This document shows, piece after piece, positions 33,083-45,013 of a stretch of DNA of 61,159 nucleotides. The notes beneath the pieces were generated by a model. It made no database searches. It had not been told where the DNA came from and saw nothing but the letters and a program-made list of their open reading frames with translations. The position numbers were made by a program, and so were the translations under genes. The stretch's first letter is position 1; each line of letters begins with the position of its first letter. Location of the stretch: NCBI GenBank assembly GCA_014925825.1, contig JACGCK010000243.1, forward strand, positions 1-61,159, read 5' to 3'. Source of the stretch: Pholiota molesta. Taxonomy: Eukaryota; Basidiomycota; Agaricomycetes; Agaricales; Strophariaceae.

Positions 33083-35907
33083 ATGGACGGTGGATCATTT
33101 GCATCTCCAGCGCTTTTGCTACCACAAGCGATGTGGCCCAACTACGATCACCAGCGTCCAAGCTCAAGCTACAACGGCGGACCGCCTCCGTGAGTGTGGC
33201 TAATTACCGCTATCTATTTCTATTGCACTCTAGATGATAACGTCTCTGCAGTTATCTAACTATCTTAGCAAGTAAATGAGAGCTAAAACTCGTTCGTGCT
33301 GAGTCTGACCTCGATTAACAGCGATAGTGGCTTTGCAATGCCAACTCCTGCACCCGGATTTCCGACGCCTCAACATAACTACAATTCTGTCTATGCTCAT
33401 CCGTACGCTTCTCCTCTAGGACCACCTTCTAAGTGAGTCGAGGGCGAGTGATTGACGGAGTTTGCGCTGATTACTGTTGATTATTCAGTTCTGGATCGCG
33501 CCCGCCGTCAGTATAATGTCTGACATACGGAAAGCTACATAGTATTGACAAATGGGACAGGTATATCCCAATGCCAGAACCGCAATTCTCCAGGTTACTC
33601 CCAATTAACTCTATGGATTAATTGAGCTGATATTGGACCAGCTATACCCTCTCATGCTCCTCCTTCAGGGTAACATTCACCCGGATATTACTACACCTGC
33701 TCATTAGAGTTTGCAAATCAGTTATAGGGCTCGACCCGGCCCGTTTCTTGGGTAAGAATGCTTATTGAGATCTGAGAGTTTGCGTGATACAAGCATTGTG
33801 GATCATAGATAGGAGCCCCTCCAGGCCTCCAATTGCAAGAGAACTCCCAGGGCAACAATATCACCCACAACACCAAGGGGACATCCTGGTCAGGGACCTC
33901 GCTTCAATAATGGTCACCCGAAGCAGCAGGAATATGGACAGTGAGTAAAATTCTTTATCGGCCAGCGTTTACTGTTTAGTGATATCATCTGCGGTTCAAG
34001 AAGCAATACTATCGAGCCTCGCGTTAGTCACAATTCAAGTTTAAATTCTTTGCGACTGGAATTTACTCCTTCGTTAGCCGGAACTCCCCCTCGTCCTCTA
34101 TTCACGTGCAGAATTACGGACCTCACTTCCAGGATGAGAACAACATGATCGTTCGACCTTATTTCCAATATTCCAATGTAACGGGAAGAAGAAGGCGCTT
34201 TTTGTGAGAGATTTGACAATGTCATCAGTTTTCCAATGCTCACATTTCCTAGTTGGAATAATTACGATGGGCAAGCTGGAAGTTAAAGGGATGTATCAAC
34301 GATGTCAAAATGATCGAAGTTTTATTATTTGTGAGCTCATCTTCAACTTCTTTCTTTCTTTGTGGTCGACTGGTTGACTGTCTTGGAGCGCAATACGGGT
34401 ATAAACAGAAAGACATCGCACACTTACCGATGATGCCACGGATCCTCACGCAAGACCTACGCGGTCAAATATCGTACGTCAAGCCTCCCCTTTCCAGAGT
34501 CAAATTGATTATTTATCCTTTGACAGCTTCAAGCGATGGAAGAGCTCGTTCGTGATGCACAACCGCACGATTCTTTTTTTTCCATTGTTAACATCTCGAT
34601 CTCAAAGTGTAGGCAGTATATGCTAAGTAATACTCGCTAGATTTCGGACATGGTGGTCAAGTAAAGGATACAGCAGGCGACGAGGTTGACGGTGAAGATG
34701 AAGGTAATTCTTTTGAATAAAGATTTCATTTTGTCTTAATTCTGGTTTCCATCCAGTGATTTATCCAGTGAGTCACAGAGCGCACAGATGGCAATAGTGT
34801 CGCAAATTTATTAGGTGGACTATGAAACCGAAGGATACATCGTGGATAACGTATATTTTCGTGTTTTTTCTTCTTCTGACGAATGCGGGAATTAATTCAT
34901 CGTTTTAGCTCATTCACGAGACTATGGTGAAGCCACTTCCGGCAGGTTGTCGTTTGACCGCCATATTCGACGTAGGTATTATCAGTAATATAATTTGGGA
35001 GCGCTTATTCAAATTTAATTTGTAGTCCTGCCATTCTGGTACCGCCATGGGTAAGATTATCAGCGCTCGGCATTCAGACACACGATTGGTTCGGAACTAA
35101 TCTTCCTTTTTCAGATTTACCTTATGTCGTAAGTATTTCATCTTAGTGGCGGAAATATTACTCATTTTAGACTTCCCTCCAACCAGTATTCGAGTAGAGG
35201 AAAGACTATCAAGGAGCCCAATTTGATTGCTGAAGCTGGACGTGGCCTCTTGACCGCCAGCACCAGATACACTGGCCTCGTGGCAACATGCGTCAGAGCG
35301 GTGACGCCAGAGCTATGAGCTTTGCCAAGATACGTACCAGCGCGGTGCGAAAGGCAGAGGGAATCATGAAAGCGACGAGAACAAGCCCTGCCGATGTTGT
35401 GCGTAAAATCCATACTGCTGTTTCCCCATCCTAATTTTGGTGTCACTCTCAGGTTTCTTTGTGTAGTTGCGAAGACTCTCAACTTAGCGCGGAAGTTAAC
35501 GAGGCGGGTCAAGCTTTCGGAGCTTTGAGCTATGTACGTTCTCTTCGATATTTTCGTTGTACCCTCAACAATGATGTTGTTCTTCATAGGCATTTATTAC
35601 TGCTCTTCGTATGTCTTTGTTCGTTGAGTGCGGCCGTATTTCCTTCTGATGACATCCCGCTGTCTAGGCGCCAACAAGCATCAGAGCTATCAGGAACTCT
35701 TGGGCACCATTCGTAATACCTTGAAATCGCAACGCTACAGCCAAATCCTCAGGTACGTATCTATTTTGTCAACAGAATATAATTTGCTGGAGCATTTCCC
35801 ATCAGTTGTCTAGCTCGCACCCGATGGTAATTTTTTCTTGCCTGGAATACTGAGAATCGTATCGATTGCTTCCGTAATAGGACCACGAAGTCATGTTCAT
35901 CTGTTAA
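33083..35907 (+). CDS. Type I metacaspase (caspase-like cysteine peptidase), with several frame breaks in this sequence
   Basis: Many short exons. A Pro/Gly/Tyr-rich prodomain starts at ATG 33083 (MDGGSFASPALLLPQAMWPN...YNGGPP, then HPYASPLGPPSN). The p20 core shows QYGYKQKDI, QAMEELVRDAQPHDS, the catalytic His in GHGGQ (34646-34660), GDEVDGEDE, VIYP-VDYETEGYIVDN, HETMVKPLPAGCRLTAIFD and the catalytic Cys in SCHSGTAMDLPYV (TGC at 35029). The p10 part has GKTIKEPNLIAEAGRGLLT, SPADV, SCEDSQLSAEVNEAGQAFG and ends SSHPMDHEVMFIC, TAA 35905-35907. Metacaspases cleave after Arg/Lys and act in stress responses and cell death. At least six single-base frame breaks occur, nearly all shortened homopolymers (near 34176, 34260, 34283, 34419, 34578 and 35276). 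The rest is well conserved, so sequencing error is more likely than a dead gene. Confidence 0.82.
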
Positions 35908-36890
35908 ATGGTACGTCCAGTGTATCATTTCTAAAATACGACAGACCTTTGGAACTTGATGGTTATATGGCAGTAGACCTTCAAATGTTTGCCCTTGCCA
36001 GTGATACTCCTAACCCTTGGACTTGTGGATTGGAAGGAAAGTTATCCGGTAAATTGGGGACGGCCGAGGGGGAGGAAATACTGGGAATATGATAGGAAGG
36101 CAAGAAGGTCTTCGAAGAACAAAGTTCGCTGTCTAATCGATATCTGCGTCGAATGGGTATAAGATAAACGAATTAGCGGATTATCATGTACAATATGTAT
36201 AACATTACCGTTTCCCCAAAGAGTACTCTGAGACTCGGCGGCGCCTCCACAATGTATCCCTCTCTCAATTTCGCTACCAGACGGACTTTTGGCGTCTGCC
36301 GAAGCATTTGATAGAGAGGAAAAGAAGCGGCCTTTTCCAGCGGGGGTTCAAGAATGACGGGCCCTAGCAACAGTGCCACCAATGTGCCAGCGGGCGCCCC
36401 TGCGGCGGAACCTAAGCTCAGACACCCTGCAGTAAAGAGCGAGGTTCGAAGACTGCGGAGTGTACCCTCGTATCTTTGAGTCGCCCAAGACGGTAGAAAG
36501 CTACGCTTGCACAGCGAACGAGTTTGTAGACGAGTTTTTCGAACAAGCGAAGTGAAGTGTGACAACGTTTCGGGGCCGCCGAGTTTCCGAGCGGCCCATG
36601 TTGTGATAGAAGTTCTTGCAATGGAGATTGCGAACGTTGGCCTCGGATGCTGAATGGTATATATCGAATGTTGAACGTTGAGATTGCGTTGAAGGTCTCT
36701 GAATCACGGATGATGTTTTGGATTAGTGGGCGTCCGAGTGGTTAGGCCGTATTCGCATAGAGATTGGAAGTCAGGCAGTGGCAATTCGAACTGGGTATCC
36801 ATAACATATGATTCAAATTCGAGGAAATGAGCGAACAATGTATGTTTAAGAGAAGACGAGGAGGAAGAAGCCGAAATGGAGCGGTGGAAC
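35908..36890. other. Region 3' of the metacaspase, leading into duplicated unit A
   Basis: From about 36480 the sequence is shared with the region near 54550 (GCTTGCACAGCGAAC and following blocks), marking the start of the duplicated unit. A minus-strand frame at 36173-36565 reads hydrophobic SLGSAAGAPAGTLVALLLGP but is not conserved as protein in the other copies. No gene is supported. Confidence 0.35.
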
Positions 36891-38710
36891 GGAAGCAGAT
36901 TGAAACACCGCAGCTCCCTGCTCCGCCCATCCGTCCTTCATCGAATCATCGTCAGCCACCACCCAACCACGCCGTAGCCCAGCTTGTCGCCATTCTCTTG
37001 ACGTTGTCACCGCTATCGAAAGGCGGGTGCGCGTGGCTCGGATCCCAATGGACGGCTTCCAATCCATGCTCGAGGAGGATCGATAATCGCTCCATCTCCG
37101 CGCTGAGACTAAACAGAATCGTCAGAAACTTAATCAAGAGCAGAGAGAACATCGCAGGATGAGCGGCATCCAATGGCGGGATTGGAGATATGCTTGAAGA
37201 GCTGCATTCAGGCTAGAAGATGATACTTGCGTTGTCGACTACAATGCGGACTATATTCAACGCTCCGATATCAGAGGGGCCGCCTTGTCGGAATAGTACC
37301 AGCGAGGAAGGACGGCAGGAGCGGAAGACAGAGGGAGAACTCCAGTGGCCCGAGAGCGACGAGCAGAACTTTAGTTTCTGGATCTGTTGAACATAGGTGC
37401 GTTTGTCGTCCTTTCATCATCCAGCGATAGCGCGTACTCATAGCTGAGACATACTTAAGATGAAAAACCTATAGGTGCATTTCATGATCAATCTTCTGGC
37501 GGTCTTGATGTTCATGGGGGGCTAGGGCGACTTCGACGCCAGATGGCTTTCGACCAAGAACATTCAAACACTCAACAATCGCACGGAGCCTCTTCAAGAC
37601 AACAAGATAAAGGCGAATATCAAGCCACTAGCAACTCGACTGCCGCCAGAAGACTCATCCAGAAGATTGGAAAATCAGACAGTCGACCTTCGCTGTTTGT
37701 GGCCTTCTCATGGTTGGCCCCTTGGCGTTCAAATGCTTGAAATTGTCTGTGGCTTGTATCTCCCTGTTTCCAGCGTCTTTTGCGCTGCTCTATCTGACTT
37801 GGCTTGCTGCTTCCCTCTTCATGCTTGAGGTATGGAACTGGGCTGGTTGCTTGCTGCTGATTGCTGTACACTGGACGTGCTTTTGCTGGTACTCATCACG
37901 CCTCTTGATGCTAAGTGGGGGCGGACCTGTTTACGATAAGCATTGTGGGGTGAACAAACCTCGACATGGTAGAAAGGCTAAGAAAGCTGAAGAAAGCTCA
38001 CCGCTTCCATGTTCGCCATTACGCACTGCGTGACATCGTGACCTGTCACGTACCGACGCGTCGGGCGTCGGGCGTCGGGTGACTCGGGAAGTCGATGTCG
38101 AGTCAGAGCGCTCGCGTCGGGTGCCTGACGGGTTCCTGGCTTGGCTGTCTGTTATCCCTGCATTGAATGCGCGGAGAAATCCCAGAGAGTGGAGCGGTCG
38201 TCCATTGGTCTCCTCCTTTCCGCCACCGACGCCTATGCAGGGAGTGCAGCCAGTATATGACTCGACGGAGAAACGTGTCGGGTCTGCGCATCTCTGTTTC
38301 CACGATAGTAACGAGATGGTGGGGGAATTTGGCCGAGCTGGTATTGGAAAGCGCCAAGAAGGGGGAATGCTACCATGCAAGCGTCTGGGTTCTTCATCCC
38401 GGGCTTTCTGGTCAACCTAGTATTGTTTGCTCTATGGAGGTTCTGGAAGGGCTTTCGATGAGACGAGCTACAGGACTTTGGTGAATGAGAGAAGCAGTAG
38501 TCGTGTATTTTCTGGATGAAATGGTCGCCTTCCTCGTGTGCGATGGAGTTACAGATCGAAGAGCGCTTCACAGTCAGTCCGCCTGCTGCGCTGTTGGGTT
38601 CATGCCAGTTTGGAGACGTATGTTGGAGCCGTGGAGGTAGGAATTATAAACGTCCCAAATAGAACCACCACCATGGAAAACAGGGCGTTGTTCGGGAACG
38701 TTGCCTCTTT

Positions 38711-38744
38711 AGACATGCCGGCATCTAAATTCACCGCCTATAAG
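38711..38744 (+). promoter_or_regulatory. Conserved promoter of unit A gene: ATGCCGGCAT palindrome and TATA box
   Basis: AGACATGCCGGCATC followed by CCTATAAGAA; the TATA motif lies 157 bp before the ATG. The same pair occurs before the genes of units B and C. Confidence 0.6.
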
Positions 38745-38895
38745 AACGGCACTGACTTTTCTCGCTTTGGAACACCCTCGTTCTCACCACCACTACACCA
38801 CCACCGTCGACAGCTTTCCTGCGTGTCAACGCTTACTTTCGTTACTCCCAACTGACTCAACGCTCATTATTTGAAATTCTTAACCGATTTCCACC

Positions 38896-39321
38896 ATGTC
38901 TCTGTCCACCCTCCCATTACCGTCTATCTCCCTCGTTCTCACGTCCAATCTGCCTTACATGTCGACGCGACCTTCCGTTACCGATTGCCATCAGGACTAT
39001 TTTTGTGTCGCAGACGGATTCAGAGGTTCGTACCCATCTTCTACAGCTACGGCGCCTGTTCCTGATGTTCCTTCAGCATGCTGTAGATCAAGACGATACT
39101 CAGACCTTTGAATCCCCGAAAAAGAGAAAGCAGTGGTTACACGTCCTCCGGAGACGACGAGATCGTCGGCTTCATCGATTGTGCGTTTGTCCTCAAATAT
39201 GAGATCTAAATTCCGCGAATCTCATAACTACCCCAGGATTCTACCTCATTTTTCTCCCACGTTGTTCGCCGGATCATTCCTGCCAGAGCAGGAACCGTCT
39301 TTTTCGACAGAGCGCCCATGA
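38896..39321 (+). CDS. Small basic protein of the three-copy unit, copy A, 102 aa
   Basis: Exons 38896-39025, 39087-39180 and 39237-39321. It starts MSLSTLPLPSISLVLTSNLP, continues STRPSVTDCHQDYF, then has a basic nuclear-signal-like segment SPKKRKQWLHVLRRRRDRRL and ends LFAGSFLPEQEPSFSTERP. The same order (hydrophobic N-terminus, STRP..TxC, acidic/Gln linker, KK(R/K)(R/K)QW cluster) is found in copies B and C. I do not recognise the family and can assign no function. The N-terminal hydrophobic segment is too irregular to call a signal peptide with confidence. All three introns borders are GT-AG. Confidence 0.55.
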
Positions 39322-39591
39322 TTGAAATTCATTCAAGCATTATCTGGTGATACATTGCTCGCATTTTGGCTATCCTGTGTCCGTTAGAAATTTATTATAC
39401 ACGGACGATTGGCCGGTCTATATTGTAATTTTACCTTATATCACTCATTGATGTATCATAAGTATATATTAAATGTCACCTTCATCTGGAACAAAATTAA
39501 TGTTTTCCCAATTGACGACGAGCATTTTTAGAGGATGTTCTGCCGAGCAAGCACAGTCGTGTCGTGCTAGTCTCGGACCAAAGTTTCTGAC
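39322..39591. other. Intergenic region between unit A and the F-box gene end
   Basis: AT-rich, 270 bp. Nothing recognised. Confidence 0.4.
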
Positions 39592-39814
39592 CACACAGAA
39601 AAGATCGAAAACAAGTGTTGAACGCTGGGCGCTGCCGATTTCAAAGAGCTTGAAATATTGATTACTGCCTATAATAGCAATACATATATACAAGACACAT
39701 TTTAGCACTACCACGTCCAGGAAGCAATTGGAAAACACTACATCCTATCGTTCTACGCTAAAATCGAACAACAAGAAATCAAGGAGTAGTCGTAGGTAAA
39801 GTACCTACATGGTT

Positions 39815-40025
39815 TTAGTACGCGGCTTCGGCTTGCAACACCCAATCGTTCCATATAGAGAAATGATGTTCTGAGGATATATCGAAAGGAGCTTCGTCGC
39901 GTGCGGGCCAAGGTACCAGCTCTCTGTTGTGTGTTTCATTGAAACTTCCGAGGTAGAAACCGTCCTTGTTGAGTTTCGTCCATGACTTTGAATCCTTGGA
40001 CTTCATTTATTGGCGTGAGCAGCGG
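39815..40025 (-). pseudogene. Out-of-frame 3' continuation of the F-box gene
   Basis: An open segment with ATG at 40006 reads MKSKDSKSWTKLNKDGFYLG, then NRELVPWPARDEAPFDISSE and WNDWVLQAEAAY, stop at 39815. It continues the F-box protein after two one-base shifts, judged from the frame of the paralogous relic at 32366-32830. It is therefore listed as part of that gene and not as a separate one. Confidence 0.6.
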
Positions 40026-41352
40026 TCAGACCAAGCTTGCATTTCTTGTTGAGGACCCGCGATCGCTGTTCCAACATAGCGACGTATGTAAGGGATCTTC
40101 ACAAGGTCCTCTTTTCTTGACATCTAGACGTATGTATATGATGCTCTCGAGCCCAGGCCATATCATCGTTCCTTCGGTTTCCGCGAGAAGGTTATCCATA
40201 ACGGTAGTATCGAGATCTCTGGATTTGACAATAGTGAGGCGTTTGACATAACGGGTCGCATGAACAAGAATTGTGTTTTGAAAGACGACCGGGGAGCAAT
40301 CAAGCAGAACCAAAGTCGACAGTGAAGATAATATTCCAGCTTCATCGAATTGATTCGGTGAATATAGATCGTCTACAAGGAAATCTTTAATGATAAGGAG
40401 CTTTAATCGCGGTGCGCGAACTAGTTGCCACATGAAGCATATGATAGTTTCATCACTGCATCGGAAGTTCGCTAGACGAGGAGATATTGCATACTTGATC
40501 AGCTCTGATACGTTTGGAATGTCGAAAACTTGTCCGACTATGGAAAGGTGCATCAAGTTGGGAGATGATATAAGGGAGGCGAATGTTGACCACGGTGTTC
40601 TCTTTAAACTCTGCATTGCAAAGTTATCATGGATGTGAACAGTGACAGCGGTAAGAGTGTCGAAATTTCGAGGCTTGCATCTGATGAACGATGTTGAATC
40701 CAGTCTTAAAGAGGTCAATTTGGGCACGCCGTTTCGAAAAAATGGTCGAGAAAACTCGCGATACCCAAATGGAAGGGTGTCCTCGGGGAAATGAGGAGTG
40801 CAAACTTCCAACATTTCTAGATTCGGAGCCAAAAGATACTCGATAGACGCAAATAGGTAGTCAGCAGGCCATGGGCGATCGATCCGCAGGGACAAACGGC
40901 GCCATCGCGACACATGCAGTACAATCAAGTCCATTGTAGCCACCCAGTCCTCGCGTTTGTTGTCTCCGAGTCTGAAATACAGGTCCACTAGACAGTTGCC
41001 GGATCTTTGTAGGTAGGCCAAAAGGCAGTCGAGAGGGATGCTGGAGCTCCAGAGGTCATCATGTGCAAAGGTAGACCAGAGCTCAGGATATGTAAGGGCC
41101 ATCGATCGCCATAAACGACAGACCTGGGAGACGTTGATCTCCATTCTCATGTTACGAATGTCTCTTGGCAGGGCCACTGGGTTGAACGGAGGTGGTGAGC
41201 GGCTGGTCATCTTAAAAATGACGCAAACGATTTCAGTGGGTAGAGAGAGGGCCGGGACAGATTCATTGGTCCTGGGCCTGATGGCGTACGCAGTTCTGGT
41301 AAATTCGTCGTTCGAAAGCCCGAGGAAATACTCACCTCAGGTCCAAATTCAT
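40026..41352 (-). CDS. F-box protein with LRR-like C-terminal part
   Basis: A 17-nt first exon (41336-41352, MNLDL) joins through a GTGAGT intron to exon 2 (41295 down). The F-box follows at once: PALSLPTEIVCVIFKMTSRS, then VSQVCRLWRSMALTYPELW, matching the usual LPxEI...VC+xWR..A..xPxLW pattern. The remainder has leucine-rich periodic sequence (HVSRWRRLSLRIDRPWPADY, PNLMHLSIVGQVFDIPNVSE, APRLKLLIIKDFLVDDL), as in agaricomycete F-box proteins that present substrates to SCF ubiquitin ligases. The frame ends at 40026 (428 aa), but comparison with the relic at 32366-32830 shows the coding originally continued to 39815, ending WNDWVLQAEAAY. Two single-base losses (near 40087 and 40005) break that frame; the true length is probably about 510 aa. 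Confidence 0.75.
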
Positions 41353-42092
41353 TTCGTGTTGTTAAGGGACGTTTTGAAGGGGAAATTGCAAGCACTTAGA
41401 GTATGAAGTCAAGGCGCCAGAACTGAGAACTTGAAAGAGCTCGAGCACAGAGCGCTCGCCGTTGAGTGAACAATCAGAACTGAACAATGGAAACATCATT
41501 TTGCTGCCTACAGGTGTCATGTGATAGAGGGGATGCGGCATGGAGTCGTCCGTTCACTGTTACTTAACTTCATGCGTTCATTCATGTTCAGCAACATAAC
41601 GCTGTGCGGCAAAGACTTGCTGAAATTTGTCGAAAGTCTATGGATGGCGAGTCCTTTGACAGATCTCTGGTATTTCTTTTCCTCTCAATTTCATTCACAT
41701 TTTCACAAATCATCATTAGACTCGTAATGCGATAATCCGCACCGGCACGCCACCTGCGAACACTATGATGATTCGGACATTCTGGAAAATTTAAGCTGAT
41801 ATGTATGGCCATGGGTTCCTTGACAACAAAGGACATTGACGGAGAAGTCTAAAGAGGCTCGAGGAGCTCTTGTGCCTGCCAATCAATGGCGCTCTATAGA
41901 TCATCATTGATCATTTTCATTCTGTCAGTCATTCTTTCAACACCCCGCCCATTTTCTGATGGCAACTATATCCAATATTTCACTCTATAAGTGTGAGTAT
42001 CTTCCTATATATTCCATCGCCGTGCACAGGTTGCTTATCTTCGACATCAAGCCACCGAGTCCCGAGCAAAAACTCTTTCCGAAACAGCGAAA
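41353..42092. other. Intergenic region upstream of the F-box and cell-death genes (divergent)
   Basis: Upstream side of both a minus-strand gene (start 41352) and a plus-strand gene. Exon-like leader segments of the downstream gene occur from about 41959, including donors GTGAGT (41995) and GTAAGC (42095). Confidence 0.4.
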
Positions 42093-44857
42093 ATGTAAGC
42101 CAGCAAAGTCTTTCGTGCTGCTCATTCTGATTGAGAAACCGTTTATACAGGGATTATCGAGAGTTACATTATTCCATTCATGGCTCCGCCGATGTGGCAG
42201 CCTCAGCCCCAACGAGGTCCTCATCCTTGACTATCGCAGCCAACGTTGTGAGTCCAGTCGTCGGTGGTAACCCCGTCATGGCCACTGCAATGCAAGTACT
42301 CGGCCAACTCTCCGATGTTGGCAAGGCACTCCCATTCGTCGCTCCAGCGTTCGTCCTTCTCAAAATTATTATCGACATGGAAAACCGAGTATTGGACGTG
42401 GACGCAAAGTGCGACGACCTTGTGGAGCGCATCACCTTCATGCTCGGCCATCTTCCTGTCTTGCTCAAAATTGAGGTTATGGCGTCAACTCGCAAAGTCA
42501 TCGAGCGCATCAACGACACTTTGAAAGATGCTGCAGCCCTCATCGCCGCCTATCGCAAACAAGGCCGCGTAGCCCGTCGTCTCAGCATCTCCAATCGCGA
42601 TAAATTTGCGGCATGCGTGGACTCTGTCAATGCTTGTTGCAGGGACCTCTTGATGAGCCTGCAAATACATCAATCAGTCCAGCTTGACATTTTGACGCGC
42701 GCTGTTCCCATCGACGAAGATGACGCGGCGGCCGAAACATTTGTTGCAGCCCACGGCGGAAGCGTGGATGCTGTGATGCACGATCGCGAACTCGTCAAAG
42801 AATTCGCTCGGCAACAACACCTTGTTATGGACGACTCCGTTATGGAACAGCTGAACGCCAACATTGCCGATGCCGTACAGCAAAACCACATTCGTCTCGA
42901 AGGTATCCTGCGAGACAACGTGCAATCTTCCATTGTCGACGGACTGAAGAACCTAGCGGTGGAGATGCTTTCGGCCGAAGCAGAACAAAAATTCGTTTGC
43001 ATCCAATGCGAAAAAGAGTTTACGAATTATACCAACGGGTCCAAGGCATGTTCCTTCCACCGTGCCGAATATGACTCCTGGTCAAAGACCTTCCCTTGCT
43101 GCAGCACCTCCCACCCCTGCGAATTCGGCGTGCATCGCGCTAAACATCATTGCGATTACCCATACGCCAAATTCTTCCCTCGATCTCGAGGTGTCCTCAA
43201 CTATGTCGACACGACCGAGCAATGGGCCTCAGTCGAAGACACGAACCTGGAGATCGACAAAGCTCAGACGGCCTCCGTCGGAAAACTTATCCGCTGGGCC
43301 TCTCGCGGTGCTCGGCTTCAGGAAAACACTCTGCTGATTGTAGTTGGCAAGGTGTGGTATTCCGAGCCCTACTATTTCCATACGTTCACTGCCCAAGAAT
43401 TGGAAGAAATCACCAAGTCCGTTCGACTGTCCCGAAGGACGCTCATCTTCCGCACATCATCTGACGAGAACGAATACGCCTTGGCGGAGTGGGTTTTATC
43501 GATATCTGGGAAAATAACTGGCGTACGAATTACTGCTAAGGCTGCTACGTCGACTCACCCCTACGTTCGGGTCTGCCCCATCGACCTCTCAACCTGTACC
43601 AAATCCGGCGACATCCTGACGCTCTCCGAAGGCGGGATGCGGTCATACACCCCAGCCTCTCCATATATGCTCCCAGAACCCCTCCGCGTCGGTCCAGAGC
43701 TTTCCGATGAGAGTTCGCGCCCTTTTCGTACGAACTTCAAAACAAGGACAACGCCAGCTCTCCGCGTCATCCTCAAATGCATGTCTGATCCTCCATTGGC
43801 AGCCAATCCCGAATTCAGCAATGGAAACCATGATTATTTTCGCGGGACCGTATCTGTCTTCAACAACAACGCTCCGGGCTCGTTGAACCCTGTCACGATG
43901 GCCGGACTATCGGCCGAATATCGAATGGTTGGCGATCCAGATTATGCTCCTGTCCAAGAGTGTACCATCCTGAACGCTCATGACTCCCCGCTGCCCACCA
44001 CCATCGACCCTCGCCAGTCATGGCAGCTCAATTTCCAAGTCACGGTACCCCGGACGGAAGAAGACACAAAGCTCGATGTTCGCTGGTTCAATAGAGCCTT
44101 CGGGCCACGCCACCGCCCGGTGCGCATCAAGCTCATCTTGGAAGACATCGAGGGCGAGCAATGTTCGCTGGTACTCGAATACGTATCCAAGCCATACCCA
44201 TTCGAAAAGCGCAAGGACGCGGATCTCGGGTTCTTCTTTTTCGACCAGCCCTTCATCTTCGAACGACGTTGCATTCACGTACAAGCTTGCGACAAAGCTA
44301 GCGAGGTGGTGTCTATTGCAGGCACTACAGTCACTGTAAAGAAGCTAGAGAAAGCGGTTTACCAGGCGCTTAAATCAGGCAAGACGGAAGTAGACCTCGG
44401 AATTGGACGAGAGTCTCACGACGGCGAGTGGGAGTGGTCTGCGTGGGCGCTGATTGACATATCGTGCCGGCGCGTTTACGCCTTTAAAGTCCTCCTTCAT
44501 GAAGGAAAGAACGTTCTCAGCAAACGCTTCGGGTCCTTGGGCTACGTCCTCTGCCCAAACTACGGCGAATCCGTGGACAAGACGCGCCCCATCAGCTATG
44601 CGACCGAAACGGTCAAGCTACCGCCTCTGGAGACGTTCGTCCTTCCTGATTACGTGCAAGATGATGCGGTCGATGATTTCAAACCGCCAGTTCCACCGAA
44701 ACCCACGACGCCTGTAACCGAGGCCCCTCCAACGTCAGATGGGTTGAGCGGATCGATACCTGTTGATCTCAGCATTCGCTTGGCGTCTATCGATACCAAC
44801 TTGGCTCGAATTGCTGAAGCGCTCGAAAAGCTTGTTACTGCATTTACCAATAGCTAA
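42093..44857 (+). CDS. Cell-death-type protein: MLKL/HeLo-like helical N-terminus plus zinc-binding and beta-rich regions, about 902 aa
   Basis: The large exon 42151-44857 is open to TAA. Its first internal ATG is 42278, but conserved sequence begins earlier (TRSSSLTIAANVVSPVVGG), so the start is probably upstream. Splicing GTAAGC (42095) to CAG (42150) joins AT to G and makes an ATG (MDYRELHYSIHGSADVAASA). N-terminal helices GQLSDVGKALPFVAPAFVLL and DAKCDDLVERITFMLGHLPV resemble the MLKL-like/HeLo-type domains of basidiomycete cell-death effectors and NLRs. About residues 280-340 hold a Cys/His cluster (CIQCEKEF...ACSFH...FPCCSTSHPC...HRAKHHCDY), a probable zinc site. The rest, with GKVWYSEPYYFHTFTAQELE and DLGIGRESHDGEWEWSAWAL, is beta-rich and unrecognised. 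The C-terminus is a PPVPPKPTTP linker and a short helix. No kinase or NTPase motif. Confidence 0.72.
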
Positions 44858-45013
44858 GTAGGATAATCTTAGCTTGTCGTTGCTTTCTGTTTTGTTTTTT
44901 GGACATTCTTGAATTATGAACCAATGAAATTATGACCTCGTTCCGAATCCTTGTCCCTGTCATGCACATATTGCATCTATTTCTGATTAATGCTGGAAGA
45001 TTGGTTGGCTTCC

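Larger units (their letters stand above)
36480..39380 (+). repeat. Segmental duplication unit, copy A
   Basis: One of three co-linear copies. Anchor blocks: GGAAGCAGATTGAAACACCG at 36891, TACCGACGCGTCGGGCG at 38051, ATGCCGGCAT at about 38714, TATAAG at 38739 and the gene start at 38896. Spacings (1,160, then 845 bp from site to ATG) match copies B and C within about 60 bp. The interior is not clearly coding. Confidence 0.75.

Noticed and set aside
33083..35907. Calling the metacaspase a dead pseudogene
   Set aside because: The breaks are nearly all single-base homopolymer losses, and splice sites and catalytic residues are intact; sequencing error explains them better.
36730..36800. tRNA-like sequence (CCGAGTGGTTAGGCC with a later TTCGAAC)
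   Set aside because: It recalls A and B boxes of a Ser/Leu tRNA, but no acceptor stem pairs and the matching part of unit C has lost both boxes.
42278..44857. Starting the MLKL/HeLo-like protein at the first ATG of the long exon
   Set aside because: Family-like sequence (LTIAANVVSPVVGG) continues upstream of that ATG in the same frame.
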